From: Sphingopyxis bauzanensis
GTDB taxonomy: Bacteria; Pseudomonadota; Alphaproteobacteria; Sphingomonadales; Sphingomonadaceae
Assembly (NCBI RefSeq): GCF_002205675.1
Contig: NZ_NISK01000001.1
Coordinates: 1,219,303 to 1,283,302 of the forward strand
Reading direction: 5' to 3'
Length of the DNA: 64,000 nucleotides
The position numbers and the translations under genes were made by a program. Each line of letters opens with the position of its first letter. Position 1 is the first letter of the stretch. Of the stretch, positions 37,272 to 46,916 are shown one piece after another. The notes under the pieces are model-generated. The model was given only the letters and a program-made list of their open reading frames with translations. It had not been told where the DNA came from and ran no database searches.

Positions 37272-40007
37272 TCAAATCTGGCCGTGGCAATGCTTATACT
37301 TGCGGCCCGACCCGCACGGACACGGCGCGTTGCGGCTGATTTCGAGCGACGCATAGGGATTTTCACCCTCGGGCATGTCAGGACGCGGGATCTGCATCGG
37401 CGGCAGCGTATTCGCGATCACGCCCAGCCCGCCGCTATCGATGTCCGCGCTGTTATCTTCGCCAGTGAACGGGTCGATGTGGGTGGTCAGGAAATCGGGC
37501 AGATCGGGCAGCGGCATCGCTTCCGGCTCTTCAAAGCGCAGATCGATCCGCGCCACAGTCCGCGTCACATCCTCGCGGATGTTCGACAACATGCGTTCGA
37601 ACAGCGCAAAGGCTTCCTGCTTATATTCGTTGATCGGCTGTTTTTGCGCATAGGCGCGCAGGAACACCACCTGACGCAGCGCGTCGAGCGTTGCCAGATG
37701 CTCTTTCCATTGATGATCAAGCGTCTGCAGCAGCACCGATTTTTCGATGCCCTTCCACGTATCCGCATCGACGAGCCCGGCCTTCTCAGCTGCGGTCGCG
37801 TCGGCCATCGCCTGAATGCGTTCCTCGAACATTTCGGGATCGACCGCGTCTTCCTGCATCCAGTCATCGATCGGCGGATTAAGGTCGAGGATATTGGCGA
37901 CCCGCTCCTTCATCTGCTCGATATCCCATTGTTCGGGATAGCTCCCCGGCGGGCAGGCGTCGGCGACAATCGCGTTGACCGTTTCGGCGCGCATCGCGAC
38001 CATAACATCGTCGACCGTCTCGCTGTCGATGATGTCGCCGCGCTGTTCGTAGATCACCTTGCGCTGGTCGTTCATGACGTTGTCATATTCGACGACCTGT
38101 TTGCGGATGTCATAGTTGCGCGCTTCGACCTTTTTCTGCGCGGTCTCGATGGCCTTAGACAGCCATTTCGACCCGATCGCTTCGCCATCCTCCAGATTCT
38201 TGTTCATCATCTTGGAAAACAGCGTGTCAGGGCCAAAGATGCGCAGCAGATCGTCGTCGAGGCAGAGGTAGAATTTCGACAGGCCGGGGTCGCCCTGACG
38301 CCCCGAACGGCCACGCAGCTGGTTGTCGATGCGGCGGCTTTCATGACGTTCGGTCGCGAGCACAAACAGCCCGCCCGCGGCTTTCACTGCTTCGCGCTCG
38401 GCGGCAACTTCGGCGGTGATGCGCGCGATACCTGCATCGCGCTCGGGGCCTTCGGGGACATCCTTCAGCTCGTCGTCGATGCGGAATTCTTCGTTGCCGC
38501 CCAATTTGATGTCGGTGCCGCGACCCGCCATGTTGGTCGCGATCGTCACCGCGCCGGTACGTCCCGCCTGCGCAACAATATGCGCCTCGCTTTCGTGGAA
38601 ACGCGCGTTGAGGACGCTGTGCGCGACGCCTTCCTTTTCGAGGTAGGACGACAGCAGCTCGGATTTTTCGATCGACACGGTGCCGACCAGCACCGGCTGG
38701 CCGCGCTCGTTCGCTTCGCGGATCGTCTTGGCGATCGCGCCGAACTTGTCGGCGATATTTTTGTAGAACTCATCCTCGTCGTCGATGCGCGCGATCGGAC
38801 GGTTGGTCGGGATGTTGACGACATTCATCTTGTAGATGTCGAAGAATTCCGCGGCCTCGGTCGCCGCGGTGCCGGTCATCCCGGAAAGCTTGGGATACAT
38901 GCGGAAATAGTTCTGGAAGGTAATCGATGCGAGGGTCTGGTTCTCGGGCTCGATCTGCACGCCTTCTTTGGCCTCGACCGCCTGGTGCAGACCGTCGGAC
39001 CAGCGGCGCCCGTCCATCATGCGGCCAGTGAATTCGTCGATGATGACGACCTTGCCGTCCTTGACGATATAGTCGGTGTCGATCCGGAACATCTGGATCG
39101 CCTTCAGCGCCTGATTGACGTGGTGGACGACCTGGGTGTTCTCGATGTCATAAAGGTTGCTGCCCTGGAGCAGCCCTGCATCCTCGAGCAGCCGCTCGAC
39201 ATGCTCGGTGCCGTCTTCGGTCAGGTTGATCGATTTGGACTTTTCGTCTTTCTCATAATCATCCTCGGTCAGTTGCAGGACGACCTCATTGACGCGAATA
39301 TACAGCTCGGACTTGTCGTCGGTCGGGCCGGAGATGATCAGCGGGGTGCGCGCTTCGTCGATCAGGATCGAATCGACCTCGTCAACGATCGCGAAATTGA
39401 AGGTGCGATGGACCATCTGCTGGCGGTCGAACTTCATATTGTCGCGCAGGTAATCGAACCCCAGCTCGTTGTTCGTCGCATAGGTGATGTCGCTGCCATA
39501 GGCGTCGCGGCGCTGCATTTCGTTGAGGTTCGGCACGATAATCCCGGTGGTCAGCCCCAGGAAGCTGTAGACCTGCCCCATCCATTCGGCGTCGCGTCGG
39601 GCGAGATAGTCGTTGACGGTGACGACATGGACGCCCTTGCCTTCGAGCGCGTTGAGATAGGCCGCAAGCGTCGCGACCAAAGTCTTACCTTCACCGGTTC
39701 CCATTTCGGCAATCTCGCCGCGGTGCATGACGATGCCCCCGATCATCTGGACGTCGAAATGACGCATGCCGAGCGTGCGGACCGCGGCCTCGCGCACCGT
39801 CGCAAAAGCTTCGGGCAGGATGTCGTCGAGCGTCTCGCCGGCTTGGAGGCGGGCGCGGAACTTCGGCGTCTGCGCCTGCAGCGCCGCGTCATCATACGCC
39901 TGCATCGTGGGTTCAAAGGTGTTGATATTTTCGACGATCTTGCGGATCGAGGCGACATAACGGTCGTTGGACGAGCCGAACAGGCTCTTGGCGAGGCCAG
40001 AAAACAT
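37272..40007 (-). CDS. secA: Protein translocase ATPase SecA
   Basis: The 911-residue motor of the Sec pathway. Visible: [21 protein letters not shown] (Walker A), [39 protein letters not shown], and [25 protein letters not shown], plus the C-terminal zinc-binding tail [14 protein letters not shown]. The ATG at 40007 ([14 protein letters not shown]) is preceded by AAGGAA. Confidence 0.98.
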   Translation of the reverse strand: MFSGLAKSLFGSSNDRYVASIRKIVENINTFEPTMQAYDDAALQAQTPKFRARLQAGETLDDILPEAFATVREAAVRTLGMRHFDVQMIGGIVMHRGEIAEMGTGEGKTLVATLAAYLNALEGKGVHVVTVNDYLARRDAEWMGQVYSFLGLTTGIIVPNLNEMQRRDAYGSDITYATNNELGFDYLRDNMKFDRQQMVHRTFNFAIVDEVDSILIDEARTPLIISGPTDDKSELYIRVNEVVLQLTEDDYEKDEKSKSINLTEDGTEHVERLLEDAGLLQGSNLYDIENTQVVHHVNQALKAIQMFRIDTDYIVKDGKVVIIDEFTGRMMDGRRWSDGLHQAVEAKEGVQIEPENQTLASITFQNYFRMYPKLSGMTGTAATEAAEFFDIYKMNVVNIPTNRPIARIDDEDEFYKNIADKFGAIAKTIREANERGQPVLVGTVSIEKSELLSSYLEKEGVAHSVLNARFHESEAHIVAQAGRTGAVTIATNMAGRGTDIKLGGNEEFRIDDELKDVPEGPERDAGIARITAEVAAEREAVKAAGGLFVLATERHESRRIDNQLRGRSGRQGDPGLSKFYLCLDDDLLRIFGPDTLFSKMMNKNLEDGEAIGSKWLSKAIETAQKKVEARNYDIRKQVVEYDNVMNDQRKVIYEQRGDIIDSETVDDVMVAMRAETVNAIVADACPPGSYPEQWDIEQMKERVANILDLNPPIDDWMQEDAVDPEMFEERIQAMADATAAEKAGLVDADTWKGIEKSVLLQTLDHQWKEHLATLDALRQVVFLRAYAQKQPINEYKQEAFALFERMLSNIREDVTRTVARIDLRFEEPEAMPLPDLPDFLTTHIDPFTGEDNSADIDSGGLGVIANTLPPMQIPRPDMPEGENPYASLEISRNAPCPCGSGRKYKHCHGQI

Positions 40008-40116
40008 CGAATATTCCTTGGAATGTGAAATGGAGAGGCGGCGTGCGGGCCGCAAGAATATGCAAGAAAACCCCACGCAGGGCGGCGCCTGACGAACAGG
40101 ACGCTAAAGCAGCGCT

Positions 40117-40386
40117 CTACTCGAGCGCGCGGTCGCTACCGGTGAGCAGGCCGGGGAGATGCGGCGGCGCGGCTTTGCGCGGCTTGCGGCCGATGCCACC
40201 GCTAGATCGCCGGGTCGGCGCAGCGACGGCGGGACGGCGTTCGCTATCGCTGGCTTCGGCCTGCCCCGCGGTTTCGGCGAGCAGCACAAGCGCACCCATT
40301 GCCGCCGGAACGGCAGGCGCAGCAACCGCCCGGTCGGCGGTCGCCAAGCCGGTCAGCAATGCCAATAGGGTCAGCAATAACCGCAA
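40117..40386 (-). CDS. Short putative secreted protein
   Basis: An 89-residue frame with a hydrophobic N-terminus (RLLLTLLALLTGLATADRAVAAPAVPA) that looks like a signal peptide, then a Ser/Arg/Pro-rich low-complexity stretch with basic clusters. The only start is TTG at 40386, with AGGGGCG about 6 bases upstream. I recognise no family. GC-rich DNA can mimic such frames, so it may not be a gene; the combination of a ribosome-binding site and signal-like peptide is the support. Confidence 0.4.
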   Translation of the reverse strand: MRLLLTLLALLTGLATADRAVAAPAVPAAMGALVLLAETAGQAEASDSERRPAVAAPTRRSSGGIGRKPRKAAPPHLPGLLTGSDRALE

Positions 40387-40542
40387 GAATCGCCCCTGTT
40401 ATCGTTGGAGCATAAGATATTGCGCCCCGTTCCCTGAACATAGGGTGAAAGCGGGGCTGCGTCTAGGGGGAGGTTATGGCCCGGAATTGCCGGGGGCTCG
40501 CTACAATGGCGGCTTCCGGGTAGGGATCCGCCCTCATGTCTT

Positions 40543-40633
40543 CGGCACCCCGGACTCGATGCGGAATCCATGCGGCCTTGAACAGCGTTTTACCGAGAGG
40601 GCGGCTGGATCCCGGATCAAGTCCGGGATGACG
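40543..40633. repeat. Palindromic repeat family A copy
   Basis: CACCCCGGACTCGATGCGGAATCCATG on the left and GGATCCCGGATCAAGTCCGGGATGACG on the right, with a longer centre than other copies. It lies in the 281-base gap between the short secreted protein and the papain-like protein. The rest of that gap shows no further feature. Confidence 0.88.
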
Positions 40634-40667
40634 ACAGTGGGTGTCCGCGCCTAGTCGAAACCCGCGG

Positions 40668-41183
40668 TCAGCCCAAACCCGGGTTCAACCCCTTCACCTC
40701 GATCAAAAAGCTCTTCGGCTTCTTGAACAACTTGCTCTTGCGGTTGACCGTCAGCCCGACAACCTCAGCCAGCTCCATCACGAAATGCACGCAGTTGCGT
40801 TTGTTCAGGCTGTAACTCGGCTGCTCGCGGTCGCGCCATTCGGCGATCCTTGCCATTAGCCGCGCATAGGTTGCGTCATCGACCGTGACGTCGAACTGGC
40901 GGTCGCTCTTGGCGATATAGTCCGGCTTCGAAGTCTGCACCTTGCCCTTGACCGACCCTAGCAGGATCGCGGGGCTGACAGACGATGCGGTGAAGCCGTA
41001 ATTGGCGTGGACCGCCTCCCCCGTCGCGTCGATCTTGCCCTTCAGCACGATGAAAGCGTGCGGAAAACGGTCGCCGAAATCGTGGCTGTAGAAACTCACC
41101 ACAACCTCGGCGCGGGCCGGGGTGGTCAGGCCGACGCAAAAAAGCATCAACGACAGGAGGAGCAGACGCAGGCCGCGGGTCAT
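40668..41183 (-). CDS. Exported protein with a possible permuted papain-like (His...Cys) fold
   Basis: A 171-residue protein with a clear signal peptide (MTRGLRLLLLSLMLFCVGLTTPARA, cleavage near 25). In the mature part FGDRFPHAFIVLKGKI precedes SYSLNKRNCVHFVMELAEVVGL. A His-then-Asn-Cys order like this is seen in circularly permuted NlpC/P60-type and related cysteine hydrolases, so a thiol hydrolase is possible, but no specific family is recognised. The gene stands alone. Confidence 0.7.
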   Translation of the reverse strand: MTRGLRLLLLSLMLFCVGLTTPARAEVVVSFYSHDFGDRFPHAFIVLKGKIDATGEAVHANYGFTASSVSPAILLGSVKGKVQTSKPDYIAKSDRQFDVTVDDATYARLMARIAEWRDREQPSYSLNKRNCVHFVMELAEVVGLTVNRKSKLFKKPKSFLIEVKGLNPGLG

Positions 41184-41292
41184 CGCCGCACTCTTAGCCA
41201 GCGGCAAGCGACCTTGCCAAGCCGCGATTGTCGCTTGACGCGAACGTCACCTTCGCATCATGTCCAACTGACAACAATGTAAAGAGGGGCGG

Positions 41293-42096
41293 ATGGCACG
41301 AAAGACGATTTTCATCACCGGCGGCGGATCGGGCATTGGCCGCGCGGTCGCGCGCCATTTCGCCGCTCAGGGCTGGTTCGTCGGGATCGCCGACGTCAAC
41401 CGCGCCGGGATCGACGAAACCGCCGCGCTGCTGCCCGACGGCGCCTCGTCGCGCCATGTGATGGACGTGCGCGACCGCGACCAGTGGGCCGCAGCACTCG
41501 ATGCCTTTGCCAAGGACAGCGACGGCCGCCTCGACGTGCTGTTCAACAACGCCGGGATCGGTACTGGCGGCCAGTTCGCCGACATGCCGCCCGCCGAAGC
41601 TGACCGGTTGATTGCGATCAATTTCGGCGGCGTCGTCAACGGCATCTACGCCGCGTTGCCGTTACTGCGCGCGACCCCGGGATCGACGATCCTCAACACC
41701 GGGTCCGCATCGGGATTTTACGGCGTCGCCGGTCTCGCCATATATTCCGCGACAAAATTCGCGGTGCGCGGGTTGACCGAGGCGCTCGAAATCGAGTTCT
41801 CCAAACACGGCATCAAAGTGCGTTCACTGATGCCAGGCTTTATCGACACTCCGCTGCTCAATCAGGTCAGCGCCGACAGCAATGCACCGGCGCGCGAACG
41901 TCTGTCGCAAAGCGGGTTCGAGATCGTCCCGGTCGAACGCGTTGCAGAAGCGGCGTGGGCTGCGGTCCACGGCGACAAGGTTCATACAACGGTCGGCAAG
42001 ATGGCAAAGCGGTTGTCGCGGCTCGCGCGCTGGTTCCCGGGACTGATCATGCGCCAGTCGAAGAAGATCGACGGGCTGGGAACGGCGGGTCAATAG
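41293..42096 (+). CDS. Short-chain dehydrogenase/reductase
   Basis: A 267-residue classical SDR: cofactor loop TGGGSGIGRAVA at residues 8-19, FNNAGIG, the active-site Ser in NTGSASG, then YSATKFAVRGL with the YxxxK pair. The C-terminus is basic with a hydrophobic stretch (LARWFPGLIMRQSKK). Substrate unknown. AGAGGGGCGG just upstream supports the ATG at 41293. Confidence 0.93.
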   Translation: MARKTIFITGGGSGIGRAVARHFAAQGWFVGIADVNRAGIDETAALLPDGASSRHVMDVRDRDQWAAALDAFAKDSDGRLDVLFNNAGIGTGGQFADMPPAEADRLIAINFGGVVNGIYAALPLLRATPGSTILNTGSASGFYGVAGLAIYSATKFAVRGLTEALEIEFSKHGIKVRSLMPGFIDTPLLNQVSADSNAPARERLSQSGFEIVPVERVAEAAWAAVHGDKVHTTVGKMAKRLSRLARWFPGLIMRQSKKIDGLGTAGQ

Positions 42097-42138
42097 CCCG
42101 ACGCAGGGCTAGAAGTCCGTTCGTGGCAACCGAACGAA

Positions 42139-42852
42139 CTAACGTTTGACCGCCCCGCATTGCACCGACCCATTGCCGATATTACGCACCGTACACACCG
42201 GCTTGCCCAGCACGACGGTCTTGCCAACCCCGCGCGCCGTTACCCTGGCGGTTTTCACCGCGCGCAGGACATGGTCGCCCGCGCCTTCGCCATCGAACGT
42301 CAACATGTCGACCGCCAGCGCCCCGGCAACGAACATCCCGGCGCCCGACAGCGTCATTTGCGCTTGTTTCGCAGTACCACCCAGCGTCATCGTGCCATTA
42401 CCGATCATCGTCACCGACAACCGGTCGGTTGCGATCGTTCCAACCGACAGCGTCCCGGGGCCGCGCAGCCCAACGGTAACGCGACCTCCCTTCATCCGGT
42501 CGATCCGAAGCAATCCTGCACCGCCCATCGTCGCAGATCGCAGGTTCGCGGCATTGATCCGGATCGTCACCGCGCCGCGCGGCGCCCGCCGTTCCGCATC
42601 GCCCGCAAACTGGCGCTGGCCGATGACTAGCCGCCCGTCGCGCGCATCGATGGTCAGCCGATCGAGCGCGTCCTGCGACCCCGTCGCCACCGCGCCGACG
42701 GGCGCGCGGGTCGTTACCTCCACGATATAATCGGCGTTGACCTCGATTGCCTCGAAGCTCGTCAGCCCAAAGCGTTTTTCGGCCGCCGCAGCGGGAGCAA
42801 TAACGAGTAGAACGATGGTCGCCAGTGCGGCGGTTCGGAGGGCAAGCGTCAT
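42139..42852 (-). CDS. Exported DUF2807 (GIN-domain) protein
   Basis: A 237-residue protein with a signal peptide (ALRTAALATIVLLVIAPAAAA) followed by a DUF2807 right-handed beta-solenoid: FGLTSFEAIEVNADYIVEVTT then repeated LRGPGTLSVGTIATDRLSVTMIGNGTMTLGG-type strands. Two Cys in the last 20 residues (VCTVRN, VQCGA) may form a disulfide. It follows the other DUF2807 gene by 43 bases and is probably co-transcribed. Function unknown. Confidence 0.85.
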   Translation of the reverse strand: MTLALRTAALATIVLLVIAPAAAAEKRFGLTSFEAIEVNADYIVEVTTRAPVGAVATGSQDALDRLTIDARDGRLVIGQRQFAGDAERRAPRGAVTIRINAANLRSATMGGAGLLRIDRMKGGRVTVGLRGPGTLSVGTIATDRLSVTMIGNGTMTLGGTAKQAQMTLSGAGMFVAGALAVDMLTFDGEGAGDHVLRAVKTARVTARGVGKTVVLGKPVCTVRNIGNGSVQCGAVKR

Positions 42853-42895
42853 CGTGCCGCCTTACCCGGTCCGGGCAGGCAGCACCAGCGCCGCC

Positions 42896-43663
42896 TTACT
42901 TGCAGCTGACTGATCCTGAACCGAGCTGGCGCGACGAACATTTGGCGCCGCCACCCAGCGTGACATCGCCCGACCCCAGGATGTTGACGTCAGCGGTGCC
43001 GGTCGCCTGCGCTTCGACATTGCCCGATCCGGTTATCGACACCTCGAGCGTCTGCGCGACGAGCCCGTCGGCGTCGATGTCGCCCGATCCGGTCACGCTA
43101 TACTCGCCCGCATCCACCGTGCCGCCGCCGATTTCGATGTCGCCGGATCCCGATACGCTAATGTCGGCGCGCTTGCCGGTCAGCTTCGCGATCTTGAGGT
43201 CGCCCGATCCCGTAACCACTGCCTCGACCGCATCGCCATCGACGCTGTCAGCGTCGATCGATCCCGACCCGGTCAGCCGTATCCCGTTGAGGCGCGGCAT
43301 GGTGATGGTAATTTCGACATCACCGTCGTCGCGGCTCGAAAAGCTGAAACCTTCCCGCTTTCGTCCGATCGACAGCGTCGGACCGTCGACGTCTATCTCC
43401 AGCCGGTCGAGCAACGCCTGCGGCCCCTTGGCACTGATCGAAAAGGCTTCGCCTTGGCGGATGGCGACATCGTCCGGGCCGGCGACCTTGACCTCAGTGA
43501 ACCCGGTCAGCGCATAGCTTTTCCTCGCGACCGGACCCGCGTCGGCGGATCCTGTCGTCCCACTCTTGCGCTGCTGGTCGCCGTCCGCGCGGTCGGCACC
43601 GCTGCATGCGGTGACCGTCATCGCCAAAGCCAGCGGCAGCACCGCCATCGTCCAGTTACGCAT
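42896..43663 (-). CDS. DUF2807 (GIN-domain) lipoprotein
   Basis: A 255-residue lipoprotein: lipobox around ALAMTVTAC, a short disordered spacer, then the DUF2807 solenoid with regular VTGSGDL / VSGSGDI / VTGSGDI / ITGSGNV turns every 18-20 residues. A terminal Cys pair (GAKCSSRQLGSGSVSC) mirrors that of its neighbour, suggesting a shared ancestor. AAGGAGA lies 7 bases before the ATG at 43663, and a promoter is proposed just upstream. Confidence 0.87.
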   Translation of the reverse strand: MRNWTMAVLPLALAMTVTACSGADRADGDQQRKSGTTGSADAGPVARKSYALTGFTEVKVAGPDDVAIRQGEAFSISAKGPQALLDRLEIDVDGPTLSIGRKREGFSFSSRDDGDVEITITMPRLNGIRLTGSGSIDADSVDGDAVEAVVTGSGDLKIAKLTGKRADISVSGSGDIEIGGGTVDAGEYSVTGSGDIDADGLVAQTLEVSITGSGNVEAQATGTADVNILGSGDVTLGGGAKCSSRQLGSGSVSCK

Positions 43664-43690
43664 CGCCAATCTCCTTTGTGTGTTACCTAT

Positions 43691-43718
43691 ATAATACACA
43701 AAAGAAGTATTTTGTCCA
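43691..43718 (-). promoter_or_regulatory. Possible promoter for the DUF2807 pair, with flanking inverted repeat
   Basis: On the minus strand TGGACA (43713-43718) and TATTAT (43691-43696) are separated by 16 bases, close to sigma70 consensus. TTTGTGT (43675-43681) and ACACAAA (43696-43702) form an inverted repeat over the -10 region, a plausible operator. This would let the DUF2807 genes be expressed separately from the SigF locus. Confidence 0.45.
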
Positions 43719-43724
43719 GCGCTC

Positions 43725-44375
43725 CTACCAGCGCAGCAACGGCGCCAGCAGCACGCGGCCGGCGACACCCGACAGCGCGACCGCCAGTCCGTGCCAGAGC
43801 CCGATATGAATCATGTCGTTCGACGCGCAGTGTAGCGCGATGATCGTTGCGCCCGCAGCGCCCGCCGCGATACCGATCACCCAGCCCGCGCGCGTCGGCG
43901 ACGTCGGCGCACCGACCTTGAGCCAGGCGAATAGCGCCGCTCCCACCCCCAGCCCCGCGAACACACCCTGTGCGAGGCAGTGCAGACCATTGTCGGGGCG
44001 CGCCGCATCCATCGCAGCGTGACCGTCGCTCAACGCCATCACCACGGCGGAAAAAGGCAGCGCGAGCGCTGCCAGCCCGGCCCAGCGCCACCCGCCATAA
44101 TCGCGGCCGACGCCGGGTAATCCCATCCGCAACGCGCTCCACGCCGCGGCAAAACCCAATGCGACGATCAGCCAGAAGGCAAGCAGCGGCAGCGGCGGCA
44201 TCATCGCGCCATCCGCCAGGTCGTGCCGCGGCCCGGCGAGCCACAACAATGCCGCGGCGCCAACGAGCCAGCCACCCGCCACCCACAGCGATCCGCGCAC
44301 GAGGCGACGCGGTTGCACGGGTTCAAGCTCCCCCGCCAGATCCTCGATCAGATTGTCGATCGATCCATTCGTCAT
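43725..44375 (-). CDS. nrsF: NrsF-type (DUF1109) anti-sigma factor
   Basis: A 216-residue protein with six membrane helices, matching the DUF1109/NrsF family that holds the ECF factor SigF inactive at the inner membrane in Caulobacter. It starts MTNGSIDNLIEDLAGELEPVQ, the cytosolic part, then the helices. Cys in helix-loop segments (NGLHCLAQGVF, ALHCASNDMIH) sit where the two conserved Cys of NrsF are thought to sense metals. ATG at 44375 is one base past the sigF stop, giving a coupled pair. Confidence 0.87.
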   Translation of the reverse strand: MTNGSIDNLIEDLAGELEPVQPRRLVRGSLWVAGGWLVGAAALLWLAGPRHDLADGAMMPPLPLLAFWLIVALGFAAAWSALRMGLPGVGRDYGGWRWAGLAALALPFSAVVMALSDGHAAMDAARPDNGLHCLAQGVFAGLGVGAALFAWLKVGAPTSPTRAGWVIGIAAGAAGATIIALHCASNDMIHIGLWHGLAVALSGVAGRVLLAPLLRW

Positions 44376-44376
44376 T

Positions 44377-44898
44377 TCATTCGCTTTCAATCAACTGCGC
44401 CAGCTTCTTAAGCCCGCGATGGATATTCACCTTCACCAGCGACTCGCTCTGTCCGCAAATCTGAGAGGCTTCGGCGATCGAGGCGCCCTCGATCTTGACC
44501 AACATGATCGCCTGCGCCTGTCCCGCCGGAAGCAGGGTGAGCATGCGGTCGAGGCTGAGGCGCGCGTGGACGACCTCATCCTCAGCCCCGACCGCCGCGT
44601 CGCTCTCGCCCAGTTCGATCTCGTCGCGCTGGCGGCGCAACAGGTCGATCCAGCGATAGCGCGCGATCGCCGCCAGCCAAGGCAGGAACGGCCGGCTGTT
44701 GTCACAGGTCGCAAGCTTGCGGTGCACCGACACTAGCGTCTCCTGCACCAGATCGTCGATCTGATGCGGTGCGATGCGGCGCGCAAAATAGCGCGCCAGC
44801 CATTTACCGCAATCGCCGAGCAAGGCGCGATAGGCCGCGCGGTCGCCGCGCTGCGACGCCGCCATCAACCGCGCCAGCGAGGGTTCGTCGATGCTCAT
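44377..44898 (-). CDS. sigF: SigF-like ECF sigma factor
   Basis: A 173-residue ECF sigma factor: region 2 (QIDDLVQETLVSVHRKL ... PWLAAIARYRWIDLLRR) and region 4 (LTLLPAGQAQAIMLVKIEGASIAEASQICGQSESLVKVNIHRGLKKL). It lacks any extra domain. Neighbouring nrsF identifies the ECF type. It probably drives the bufA promoter at 47264-47289 and so its own operon. ATG at 44898 overlaps the DoxX stop. Confidence 0.92.
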   Translation of the reverse strand: MSIDEPSLARLMAASQRGDRAAYRALLGDCGKWLARYFARRIAPHQIDDLVQETLVSVHRKLATCDNSRPFLPWLAAIARYRWIDLLRRQRDEIELGESDAAVGAEDEVVHARLSLDRMLTLLPAGQAQAIMLVKIEGASIAEASQICGQSESLVKVNIHRGLKKLAQLIESE

Positions 44899-45353
44899 CT
44901 GCGCCGCAGCGTAGCAGCAACGGCATCGAGCGCGAACAGTCCGCCGCCGCGCACGATCAACATCGCCGCCATCGCCGCCCACAACAAATGCACCGGCCAC
45001 CATGCATCGGGGAATACGAAAATCTGAATCACCAGCGTCATTACCAGCAGCCCGCCAGCCGACAATCGCGTCGCGAGGCCGAACAGCAACAACAGCGGAA
45101 AGACATGCTCGGCGTAGGTCGTCAGTGGTACCGCAATTGCCGGGTCCAGTGGCAAGCCCGAAAATTCCGACGCGAACAGATCATATTGAATCGGGTCAAT
45201 CTGCAAGAAACTGCCTTCGACGACCTTCGTGCGCCCCGAGCGCCAGAATATCCCGGCAAGCGCAACGCGCAGGAGGAGCAACGCGATCGATTCACCGACG
45301 CGGCCCGACACCAGCGCGACACCGCGATCGTAAAAGGCAAAAACGCCGTTCAT
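44895..45353 (-). CDS. DoxX-family membrane protein
   Basis: A 152-residue, four-helix DoxX protein (LLLRVALAGIFWRSGRTKVVEGSF, YAEHVFPLLLLFGLATRLSAGGLLVMTLVIQIFVFP). DoxX genes commonly sit in bufferin-type loci; a role in quinone or redox supply at the membrane has been suggested, but is unproven. The gene starts 3 bases after bufC and overlaps sigF by 4. Confidence 0.88.
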   Translation of the reverse strand: MNGVFAFYDRGVALVSGRVGESIALLLLRVALAGIFWRSGRTKVVEGSFLQIDPIQYDLFASEFSGLPLDPAIAVPLTTYAEHVFPLLLLFGLATRLSAGGLLVMTLVIQIFVFPDAWWPVHLLWAAMAAMLIVRGGGLFALDAVAATLRRR

Positions 45354-45356
45354 TTA

Positions 45357-46052
45357 TCAAACCCTTTCGAAAGCCCCGGCGGCGATCAGCGCCGCGATGG
45401 CCGCTCCGCCTTCGGGATGTTCTTCGGCAAGTTGTGCGATAAGGTTACCCAGCGGCGTCATTTCGTCCGCCATCTCTATCGCCGCGGCATCGGCAGGCCC
45501 GACCGCGTGCAGCTGCACCATGGCCTCGGGTCGCACCACCATCAATGCGCCGACGTCGGTCGCAAATGCAGGATCGACCAGCAGCGCAGCGGCATGGGCC
45601 AGCGTCACGACGCGGGTCGCCGGATGGCGCCGGACGCGAAACGCCAGCAGCGCCGCTTCGTCCAACTGCGCCAGGTCGGTCAGCGTCAGAGCCACCGTGT
45701 CGGGCGCGTGATAGCTTTCGAGCCACGCCCATTCGACGCGTGCGAGGTCAGCGGCGCTCGGATCGACGAGCCAGTCGGAAAAACTCTCCCCGATCAGCGC
45801 TAGTGACCGGCCCTGCGCGCCGCCGCCGTCGATGAAGGCGCGCGACAGTCGATTGAACTCGCCTTCGCCCAGATAGTCGCGGGTACGGGGAAAAGTGTCT
45901 TCGAGCGCGACAAGCCGCGCGTGCGAGATGGTGTTGGCATGGACGCGCAGGCCGCGCAGCACCGCAGCGCGGCCGCCCGCGAACAATCCGGTTGGCAGGT
46001 GATCGGGACCGCGAAGCAGCGTCGCGGCGATCGCCGCCTGCCCGTCAAGCAT
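45357..46052 (-). CDS. bufC: DUF2063 (BufC-like) partner of the MNIO enzyme
   Basis: A 231-residue DUF2063 protein: GRAAVLRGLRVHANTISHARLVALEDTFPRTRDYLGE at the N-terminus is the family core, and the C-terminal half (WAWLESYHAPD ... LLAFRVRRHPATRVV) resembles MbnC-like partners that bind the precursor peptide leader for the MNIO enzyme. ATG at 46052 overlaps bufB by 8 bases, so the two proteins are made together. Confidence 0.88.
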   Translation of the reverse strand: MLDGQAAIAATLLRGPDHLPTGLFAGGRAAVLRGLRVHANTISHARLVALEDTFPRTRDYLGEGEFNRLSRAFIDGGGAQGRSLALIGESFSDWLVDPSAADLARVEWAWLESYHAPDTVALTLTDLAQLDEAALLAFRVRRHPATRVVTLAHAAALLVDPAFATDVGALMVVRPEAMVQLHAVGPADAAAIEMADEMTPLGNLIAQLAEEHPEGGAAIAALIAAGAFERV

Positions 46053-46911
46053 CGACTGGCTCGCGCGCCAGTAGCGCGTCGGCCTTGGCTACCTCGGCCA
46101 TCAGCACCGCAAAATCGGGAACATCGCTGTCCCATTCGATCAGCACCGGTTTCGGCCCGGCGTGGCGCCGAAAGGTCGCGAGCAAATCCCAGCAACTGTT
46201 GCGCACCGCTGACCCATGGTCGTCGATTGCGATCGTGCCGCCCATATCGTCGGCCTTGCGGCTGTGCCCCGCGACATGTACCTCGCCGACCAGCGCCGGA
46301 TCGAACCTGTCTAGCCATGGCGCCGGATCAAGCCCAAGGTTGAAGGCCGACACCTCGACATTGTTGATGTCGAGCAGCAGGCCGCAACCGGCGCGGCGGC
46401 ACAGTTGGTGGAGGAAATCGACCTCTTCCCAATCGTCGCCAGCGTAAGCGAGATAGCGCGAGGGATTTTCGATCAGCATCGACCGCCCCAAGCGGTCCTG
46501 CACGCGCCCGACTTCACGCACGAAATGGTCCAGCGCAGCATCGCTGTAAGGAATGGGAAGCAGGTCGGGAAATTTGTCGTCCGGCCCGTTGCTCCAGCTG
46601 AGGTGATCCGACACCATCGCCGGTTCATAACGGTCGCACAACGTCGCCAGCGATTCCAAGTCGCCAGTATCCGCACCGGCCGCCGAACCCAGCGACAATC
46701 CGACCGAATGAAAGCTCAGCGGCACATGTTCCGCAATCGCGGTCAGCCAGCGATGCGGAGGCCCGCCTGCGCCGAAGTAATTTTGGGGATGAACTTCGGC
46801 CCAGGCGGGCGGGGCACCCCGCTCCGCCGCCGCCAGCACGTCGGCATAATGTTCGGGCTTGAGCCCGAAACCGGCGCGCTGCGGCAATTCACGGAGCGGG
46901 CGGGGGGGCAC
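46045..46911 (-). CDS. bufB: DUF692 multinuclear non-heme iron oxidative enzyme (BufB-like)
   Basis: A 288-residue MNIO/MbnB-like TIM-barrel enzyme predicted to modify cysteines of the BufA precursor. Candidate iron ligands are seen in PLSFHSVGLSLG (His), AMVSDHLSW (Asp/His), MLIENPSRYL (Glu), LLLDINNVEVSA (Asp/Asn), VGEVHVAGHS (two His) and VLIEWDSDVPD (Glu/Asp). The start is a GTG at 46911, 5 bases after bufA; no ATG precedes the conserved GFGLKPEHY. In characterised bufferin systems the product carries thiooxazole groups that bind copper; that chemistry here is inferred. Confidence 0.92.
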   Translation of the reverse strand: MPPRPLRELPQRAGFGLKPEHYADVLAAAERGAPPAWAEVHPQNYFGAGGPPHRWLTAIAEHVPLSFHSVGLSLGSAAGADTGDLESLATLCDRYEPAMVSDHLSWSNGPDDKFPDLLPIPYSDAALDHFVREVGRVQDRLGRSMLIENPSRYLAYAGDDWEEVDFLHQLCRRAGCGLLLDINNVEVSAFNLGLDPAPWLDRFDPALVGEVHVAGHSRKADDMGGTIAIDDHGSAVRNSCWDLLATFRRHAGPKPVLIEWDSDVPDFAVLMAEVAKADALLAREPVDA

Positions 46912-46916
46912 TTGGC

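Noticed and set aside
37284-40028. A 914-codon open frame on the plus strand opposite secA
   Set aside because: High GC content leaves long antisense frames; the peptide is rich in Arg/His/Asp with no domain, and secA on the other strand is unmistakable.
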